From assembly GCA_947184155.2 (NCBI GenBank), contig CAMXCT020000489.1, forward strand, positions 180,513-244,512: a stretch of DNA of 64,000 nucleotides. Reading direction: 5' to 3'. Of this stretch, positions 58,326-64,000 are shown piece after piece. A model generated the notes under the pieces. The model saw only the letters and a program-made list of their open reading frames with translations, searched no databases and was not told where the DNA came from. The translations under genes and the position numbers were made by a program. Numbering within the stretch: position 1 is the stretch's first letter; each line of letters starts with the position of its first letter. This stretch comes from Cladocopium goreaui (Eukaryota > Sar > Dinophyceae > Suessiales > Symbiodiniaceae).

Positions 58326-58857
58326 CTGGCAAGGCCAAAAATCAGTTGAATCTGCTATGCGTCAATTGAATATACCAGTGTACAATGTCAGTTGAATGCC
58401 CAATGAAACTGTACAATGTCAGTTGAATACCAAACGAAGCTTGAAAGGTGCAGGGTGGAAGGTGCCAGTTGAAGATGTCAATGAGAGCTGTGGAGATGTC
58501 AGTTGAATGTGTCACATGAAACCTCAAGAATTTAGTGTCGCAACCTACCTTGAAGATACCAATGGAAACTGTTGAGATGTCAGTTAAACGTGTCATGTGA
58601 AACCTACAAGAAGGGGAAATATCAGCACAGCCTACCTTGAAGGTGTCACTCGAAACTGTGGAGACATTAATTGAATGGGTCATGTGAGAAGAGAGTGGGA
58701 AACTATCAGCACAATCTGCACATTGAAGATGCCAATGGAAACAACGGAGATGACAGTTGAGTTTGTCAGTTGAAGACGTCACTTGAAATTGTGGATGCGA
58801 GATGCAAGATGTCACATCAAGCAGCCTGTGAGATGAACACACACCCCAAACGGTCAC
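58326..58857 (-). other. intron with TGTCAGTTGAA-type degenerate repeats
   Basis: 532-bp intron (GTGACC...GCCAG). It contains many imperfect copies of GTCAGTTGAATGTGTCACAT and GAAACTGTGGAGATGTCAGT, spaced irregularly at about 50-60 bp. An open minus frame runs through it to 58342, so the E9 frame could be mistaken for a longer exon. Confidence 0.7.
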
Positions 58858-60052
58858 CCACCAGGCCTCAGTGAGTGTCCTGTCACCATCAGGAAATCCC
58901 AGTTGCAAGGCATGACCACCAGCTTCCTGGGTCATCCGTCCAGACCCAAGACCAGCGATTTTGGTACCCTTCCGCAAGATCAAGTCTTCGGACTTCACAA
59001 TGATAAACGCATGGCCATTGTCAGCAACAAGAAATCCAACACCACGATTATCAAAGGCCTTCACGTCGACATTGATCTTGTACTGTTGGCGAAGCTGTGC
59101 ATCCGACTCTGGACCAGTCAAAGAAACGGGCCCTGGATTCGATTCGCCACTGCCTTCTTGTGCATTTCCACTTGTCAAATTCGAAGGCCTTGGGTCTGCA
59201 GCGGGAGTGCCTCCACGTGCATCACCGCGCACAGATTGGAGCTTCCCAACCAACAAGGAGCCATACTTGTCATTGTGCAGTTTCTCCATGGCATCAAACT
59301 GCGCTTTCACTGACGGCAGTGCATGTGCGAACTCTGCTTTCAATGTTGGCTGCAAAGAAACCTGGGCACCATTGAGACAAGTCACGCGGAGCTTGCCTTC
59401 CCACGTTCTCGTTCCTTCGTATGCTTCCATGGCTCCAGGCACTGAGCGGAGGTAGGCCTTGTCATTGTCATCGAGAATGGTGATATCGGCTTCAATGGGA
59501 GCCACACTTTTTCCAGTCTCTGTGAAAAGCTTAAGTTCGTGCTTAAGCCATTTCGTGCCCAGGTGCGCGCCAACTCGTTTTTGTGAGAACTCACAGGCAC
59601 TCAGGCTCTTTTTGTCCCGCAGAAACTTCAGCATCACATGCCTCTGCACAGGCCCTCCCTCTGCTGCCATCAAGCAAGACCCCAATGCATGGTCTGCATT
59701 GTGGACGTGAAAGTCCAGGATGACGATCTCATCCTTTGGTCTCACCAGTGGAGGGGCTGCAGCTGGATTTGCTTTGCTAGTCATCATGAGTTGCTGGTAC
59801 ACGATCTTCCAGACTTCTCCACCTTTCTGGGCCGACCGGGTGGCAGCGCATACACGCATTCCATCTGCTCGTTCCGTTTCTGCTGCGCTCGAAGTGATTG
59901 GTAGCATCTCTGAACACAGCTCTCCCTCGGGCAACTTTCCAGTTCTCACCAGCTCTGAGCACTGCACAAAAACATTGGGCCCAGCGTCGTCGCCTCCCCA
60001 AAACATGAGACGTCCCCGCATCCCAAAGTCCCATTGCGTCTGGTTTGTGGTC
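58858..60052 (-). CDS. large unknown gene, main exon (E9)
   Basis: 1195 nt from the acceptor ATCTGAG before GACCAC to a donor TGG before GTGACC, about 398 codons. Notable segments: TTNQTQWDFGMRGRLMFWGG, DEIVILDFHVHNADHALGSC, SACEFSQKRVGAHLGTKWLK, AYLRSVPGAMEAYEGTRTWE and KINVDVKAFDNRGVGFLVAD. The middle third (about 59100-59250) is Gly/Ser/Pro-rich and probably disordered. No known fold is recognised and no catalytic motif can be named. Codon structure is strongly coding with no competing strand. Confidence 0.78.
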
Positions 60053-60152
60053 CTCAGATCAAGTCACTTGTCAACTGAAAAGGTTAGCAAACAAACGAAT
60101 GAATACTTCAACTGAAAATGTTCACAACAATTGCCGTAAGTACGTGACACAC

Positions 60153-60336
60153 ACATGACTGCTTTCAAGAAACTCCTCCATGGGCACACGCAAAGGCATG
60201 AAGAAAGGGACTTGCCGTTTGAATCCAGCCTCACGCATCTTTCGGACAATGTCCACCTCGTCTTCCATGGGATCACATTCACTATCCTCTCGACTGCGGT
60301 TTGGAAAGATGCACAAGACCACAGTAGTGCCCACAC
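60153..60336 (-). CDS. large unknown gene, exon E8
   Basis: 184 nt from the acceptor GTTGCAG before GTGTGG to a donor GTGTGT. Reads VGTTVVLCIFPNRSRED, DIVRKMREAGFKRQVPFF, MPLRVPMEEFLESSHV. Enters in phase 1, leaves in phase 2, matching E7 and E9. Confidence 0.68.
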
Positions 60337-60623
60337 CTGCAACAAGAAGAAGCATTGACTGACTGGAAAAATGCCATCATAAACTTTTCAATGTCATTCA
60401 CAGATCATTCACAATGCGCACAATGTGACTGCCAAGACACCCTGCGTTCGGCAGCAATTGGCCAATGATGGGATAAGCCCTTTGAGACTCAGAGCATTCC
60501 TGGCCTGGGGAATTCACGGCTCAATGACAGCGACCTCTTATGAAAAGATCCTTGCAAACATATTCACTCATTTGTGTCAAGGAGCATTTGGGATGTTGAA
60601 ATCCAAATGGAAAACCATGAGAC

Positions 60624-60895
60624 GCTTGCCATCAGGATCAGCCAGCGGCGGCAGGGAAGCCATCAAGCCCTCCAGGTCCCCAGGCAAACTCTCATTGTTC
60701 TCCACAGCCAACACGGGGCAGAAGAATTTCATGTGCCTGTCAACTGTGTCCCGAGCGTGCTGTGCAACTTTCAATTTCTTTTGGGTCGACAGCCAATCCA
60801 GGCAATCTCCAAGAACCTCATAGCCATCTGACACTGAGTTGAGCAGCTTCCAATCCAACTTCAATTTCGCCTCCACAGCGATCAACTTGGAAATC
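60624..60895 (-). CDS. large unknown gene, exon E7
   Basis: 272 nt from the acceptor CATGTCAG before GATTTC to a donor GTCTCA. Reads ISKLIAVEAKLKLDWKLL, GYEVLGDCLDWLSTQKKL, TVDRHMKFFCPVLAVENN. Phases 2 in and 1 out fit the neighbours. Helical; unknown. Confidence 0.68.
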
Positions 60896-61044
60896 CTGAC
60901 ATGCGTCAGTGGCTGCTCAACATGTTACATTCACCAAGTGAGTATTGACAGTATTGAGTCTAAATCACCAGTCATGTCAACATGCAGAAACAAAAGCAAG
61001 AAAAACAAGATGCCAGTTGGGTAAGCATTGAGCCAAGTTGCCAC

Positions 61045-61440
61045 TCATCCTTCTCGGCTTTCTCAATGACATCATCAACTTCTGCATCTTGCATCTCACC
61101 AGCATCTGTCAAACACTTCACATCTGGCAACATTGTGAGGCCAAATTCAAGTGGAAAGCTTTTCAAGCAATGGCAGAGCTGCTGGTCCAATGCGTCGCCG
61201 GTTTCAATGGCACTCTGGACCTCTTGGAAGCTTCGCTCATCAAGGTCTGCTTTGGCACAATGAATCACTGTTTGACGCCATGCCTGCACTACCATGCGGT
61301 AGCTCCACAGCTGGTCCACGTTGATCTTGGCCAAGTCACCTTTTGTTTCCATCTCACTTTCATACACGCTGACAATTTTCAGGATCAAGGCTTCATGATC
61401 TTCTGGTGTCAAATCCATTCCGAACTGCAAGGGCTTCGAC
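61045..61440 (-). CDS. large unknown gene, exon E6
   Basis: 396 nt from the acceptor TTGTTAG before GTCGAA to a donor GTGGCA. Reads SKPLQFGMDLTPEDHEAL, NVDQLWSYRMVVQAWRQT, MQDAEVDDVIEKAEKDE. Enters and leaves in phase 2. Acidic and helical; no family recognised. Confidence 0.7.
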
Positions 61441-61547
61441 CTAACAAGCGAAGCTTTGCTGGATAAAAAAAATGCACAAGACCCACAAAACCAAAAACCA
61501 AAACTAAAAACTGCATAAAATTAAACACAAACGCAAAGCCAAGCGAC

Positions 61548-62050
61548 GTGACCCGATCAGGCAACAGCTTCTTTTGCATTGCTGCAGCACCTCGCCTGGC
61601 AAATTCCTCAGCCTCATTCGGCATCATACCCTCTGCTGGGGGGCTCCCTGGCCATAAATGACGCCACGCCAACACTGCTTCAGTGAAGGCCGAACGGCGC
61701 TCCCCTCCACAAACAGAGGAATGGTGCATCATCATCTTGTAAGCCTGCGGAGTGACCCACATAAGCAGGTTCTTGATGGCAGTCACCTTGACTGTGCCAA
61801 TGCGGATCTCAGAACGGTTGCCATCTGGAGCAGGTTGCGAAGTCTGGCTGTCATCCTTCTTGGATGGAGCGCGTCTTCCCCTGCGTTTTTTGGCCAAAGG
61901 CGGTTCAACTGCGACCCCCTCTGCATCAACCTTGGTCTCGTAGCCTTTCAAGAGTCTGTCCAGCACATTGCAAAGCAACTTGCCGTTGCTCCTCCGTTCC
62001 ACAGGGTTATCCCAAGCGAAGATCTGCGAGTAGTCCGTCCCAACTTTGTC
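61548..62050 (-). CDS. large unknown gene, exon E5 with basic motif
   Basis: 503 nt from the acceptor TCATCAG before GACAAA to a donor GTCGCT. Reads DKVGTDYSQIFAWDNPVE, then a basic cluster AKKRRGRRAPSKK that looks like a nuclear localisation or AT-hook-like signal, then TVKVTAIKNLLMWVTPQAYK and GGERRSAFTEAVLAWRHL. Phase 0 in, 2 out. The basic cluster suggests a nuclear, DNA-associated protein (inference). Confidence 0.72.
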
Positions 62051-62230
62051 CTGATGAAAGCTGAGACATTGTGGCAAACAACATCTGGACATATCTGGAC
62101 AGCAACATTTGTCAGTCTAATCAAATTCCACCATTTTCAATAAGAACATTTTGATATGATGGGGCTACAAACGGCTGAAGGGGCAAAACAACATGAGAAA
62201 ACCCTCAGCATCAGCCCAAGTGGCAGCTAC

Positions 62231-62444
62231 TCCAAAGTGCGTCACCAGCACCATGTGCGTCCATTGAAGGCTGCTCACTGGAGAGATATATGCAGATTTC
62301 ACATTTTGGCGAAATGCCTGGCTGATGAGATCATCCTGTTCGACAAACAGGGTAGGCAAAGCGCAAAGGCCCTGGAAAATGCAGAGGCCATGGACATCTG
62401 CCTGAAGCTTCCCATCTCGGATAGCCTTGCGCATCAAACACCAC
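62231..62444 (-). CDS. large unknown gene, exon E4
   Basis: 214 nt from the acceptor GGCTGAG before GTGGTG to a donor GGA before GTAGCT. Reads WCLMRKAIRDGKLQADVHGL, FVEQDDLISQAFRQNVKSA and SSLQWTHMVLVTHFG. The frame stays open past the donor to 62165, so the 3' edge is a choice made for phase with E5. Confidence 0.6.
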
Positions 62445-62591
62445 CTCAGCCAGTTGACAAAAAAACAATGTCAGGAATTGATGAAAAAGCACTGTACTTG
62501 GCAATGACACGCGTTGAGAAGAATTCGGCCCAGGCGCACAAGCTTGACACTGAGGCCACGCTTCATACCTTGCCCAAACTTCAACTGGCAC

Positions 62592-62702
62592 ATTCCAGGC
62601 AAAGTGTCCCGGGAAATCAAAGATTCCTCCACACGAAATCCAGTGCTCAGGATGGAGTGCGCAATCCCAATCAGATTTCTAGCTTCGGCAGAGTGCCCCG
62701 AC
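62592..62702 (-). CDS. large unknown gene, exon E3
   Basis: 111 nt from the acceptor CTGTTTCAG before GTCGGG to a donor GTGCCA. Reads SGHSAEARNLIGIAHSILS then TGFRVEESLISRDTLPG. Joins E2 in phase 2 and E4 in phase 2. A later donor (GTATGA) exists but breaks phase with E4. Confidence 0.58.
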
Positions 62703-62773
62703 CTGAAACAGAATAAGGACAACTGACACTGCAACAACTGACAACTGACAAACAATCAATGCGTCCAAGCTAC

Positions 62774-62892
62774 CAGAGGGAAGCTGAGTCCCAACGCCAT
62801 TGATGAATGACAGTGACTCCCACTGCCCCTTCTACCATCTGCTGGCCAGCATTGACCTTGAGCTTGGCCCACTGCAGCGCTACATCTTCATC
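62774..62892 (-). CDS. large unknown gene, exon E2
   Basis: 119 nt from an AG|G acceptor (GCTAAG before GATGAA) to a donor TCTG before GTAGCT. Reads DEDVALQWAKLKVNAGQQ, MVEGAVGVTVIHQWRWDS, ASL. The same frame is open upstream to 62943 (FVFNPVTESCYWRLAK), so the exon may begin earlier, although no AG lies there. E2-E10 as listed sum to 3441 nt, exactly 1147 codons including stop. Confidence 0.6.
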
Positions 62893-62959
62893 CTTAGCAA
62901 GTCTCCAGTAACACGACTCCGTCACAGGATTGAACACAAAGGGTTAGTGGGTAAAAACT

Positions 62960-63100
62960 TCAAGCCCAAATGCAGCTAGGCTCTTTCCCAGACAAAACAG
63001 CATACATCTGGGCAATCTCTTCAACAACATCTGACATCTCCGTTGGCAACGGCAGGCTTGCTATCTTGGGCGTCAAGCACTCACGGTCATTGTTGGCTTC
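62960..63100 (-). CDS. probable further 5' exon of the large gene
   Basis: The acceptor TTGGCAG before GAAGCC begins EANNDRECLTPKIASLPLPT, then EMSDVVEEIAQMYAVLSG. The frame ends at TGA 62960. Its donor and the link to E2 are unresolved: the DNA between carries TGA and TAA in the two relevant frames. The start codon of the gene probably lies further upstream. Confidence 0.5.
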   Translation of the reverse strand, partial: EANNDRECLTPKIASLPLPTEMSDVVEEIAQMYAVLSGKEPSCIWA

Positions 63101-63482
63101 CTGCCAAGTAAAGGGGCAACAAATCCAGAATGCAAAGTAGCAGCACGGACCAAAAAGCACCAACTAACACCCATCAAAAACCAAATCTGTCCTCATGCAA
63201 CTTCAAGATCTGATCTTTGACATACTCACACCAAGGCGGCAACTCACTGCTGCTGCCGGCTGCCATGTTCAGAGACGATATGAAATGACTGGTTCAGCAC
63301 AAAAGCCACTGGTCATGAACACATCACACGGGCCCAAGGGGACACCACAAGTCAAAGAACACAAGGTGTTCCAAGATTCCAAGAAAAGAAAATCAAACCA
63401 AAACATTCTGGGTCAGTGTTTTCACAAATTGAATCAGGGGCTGCAGACCATAGGATTCTGGACTCTGAAGCTACTTACCCAG

Positions 63483-64000
63483 AATCCTATGGCAACTCCC
63501 AGTTGCCATAGGATTTGGCAGTGAAGGAATCCCAATATATTGAAATACAGAAAATCATATACCCTGGGAAATCCTATGGCAACTCTGAGTTGCCATAGGA
63601 TTGGGGCACATGCTGCCTACACCTCAGAATCCTACGGTTGGCAGCCAGGTGCCTTTTGAATTTCAAATCCCAGGTCTATGGCAACTCCCAGTTGCCATAG
63701 GATTGTCGGAAGTTGGCAGCAAACCCAAGTCCCAAATCTATGGCAACCCCAAATCCCAGGTCTACGGCAACCCCAAATCCCAGGTCTATGGCAACTCCCA
63801 GTTGCCATAGGATTGTCGGAAGTTGGCAGCAAACCCAAATCCCAAGTCTACGGCAACCCCAAATCCCAGGTCTACGGCAACTCCCAGTTGCCATAGGATT
63901 GTCGGAAGTTGGCAGCAAACCCAAGTCCCAAATCTATGGCAACCCCAAATCCCAGGTCTACGGCAACCCCAAATCCCAGGTCTACGGCAACCCCAAATCC
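63483..64000. repeat. palindromic minisatellite
   Basis: A tandem array of a word of about 22 bp (CCCAGGTCTACGGCAACC and variants) interrupted by hairpins with arms CTATGGCAACT and AGTTGCCATAG around a 3-nt loop. Two hairpins (63483-63515, 63570-63602) have perfect 15-bp arms; further copies are at 63676-63700, 63786-63810 and 63872-63896, the last with one arm mismatch. The word GATTGTCGGAAGTTGGCAGC follows three of them. It continues past the end of the window. All open frames here are repeat artefacts. Confidence 0.93.

Noticed and set aside
58342..58857. Continuation of the E9 frame past 58858 as coding
   Set aside because: The peptide becomes His/Ser/Thr-rich repeats derived from the TGTCAGTTGAA words; a GTGACC donor that joins in phase to E10 explains the end.
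63601..63924. Repeat peptides in both strands at the right end
   Set aside because: Translation of the hairpin minisatellite only.
1..64000. tRNA, rRNA, snRNA genes, riboswitches, bacterial promoters or terminators
   Set aside because: No cloverleaf, rRNA core sequence or other recognisable RNA gene was found by eye; a covariance-model scan would be needed to exclude small ones.

Overview
The window looks like nuclear DNA of a dinoflagellate, probably Symbiodiniaceae-like. Four things point there. Putative exons on the minus strand are short and their 3' splice sites almost always read AG followed by G, with loose 5' sites, which is a known dinoflagellate habit. All convincing coding sequence lies on the minus strand, as in unidirectional dinoflagellate gene arrays. 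The retroelement carries a gag with a CCCH finger and a C5 methyltransferase domain, as reported for dinoflagellate retroelements. A sequence resembling a relict trans-spliced leader precedes two tandem genes. No rRNA, tRNA, CRISPR array or bacterial operon signal was seen. The genus is not resolved.

Layout. (1) About 1-44.4 kb is intron-rich, AT-rich DNA. It holds scattered small minus-strand exons (acidic mini-exons at 1.1-2.4 kb, coiled-coil exons at about 7.7-25.5 kb, others to 36.2 kb), one Lys-rich gene at 31.7-32.5 kb with an apparent 2-nt frameshift, AT microsatellites, and many short tandem repeats whose period is very often exactly 10 bp. (2) 44.4-50.5 kb is a tyrosine-recombinase retroelement on the minus strand: recombinase fragment, Gag, then a Pol made of a C5 cytosine methyltransferase, reverse transcriptase and RNase H. 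Its 3' end has two identical 232-bp direct repeats around a 412-bp spacer, the B1-A2-B2 end expected of split direct repeats. Gag and Pol share one frame, separated by a single TGA. (3) 50.5-50.9 kb is a 93-95 bp minisatellite abutting the recombinase fragment. (4) 52.2-54.5 kb holds two tandem paralogous genes whose flanks are nearly identical while their coding parts have diverged. (5) 54.65-57.43 kb encodes a DDE-type transposase-like protein. (6) 57.9-63.1 kb is one large gene of unknown function; nine exons can be chained with matching phases to 1147 codons. (7) 63.48-64.0 kb is a minisatellite built from perfect hairpins.

How they fit together: the retroelement has a complete Gag-Pol module and unmutated terminal repeats but a broken recombinase, so this copy is probably young yet not autonomous. 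The genes at 52-63 kb form a co-oriented array whose introns share a degenerate motif around TGTCAGTTG. Functional statements rest on motifs read by eye; no database search was possible.
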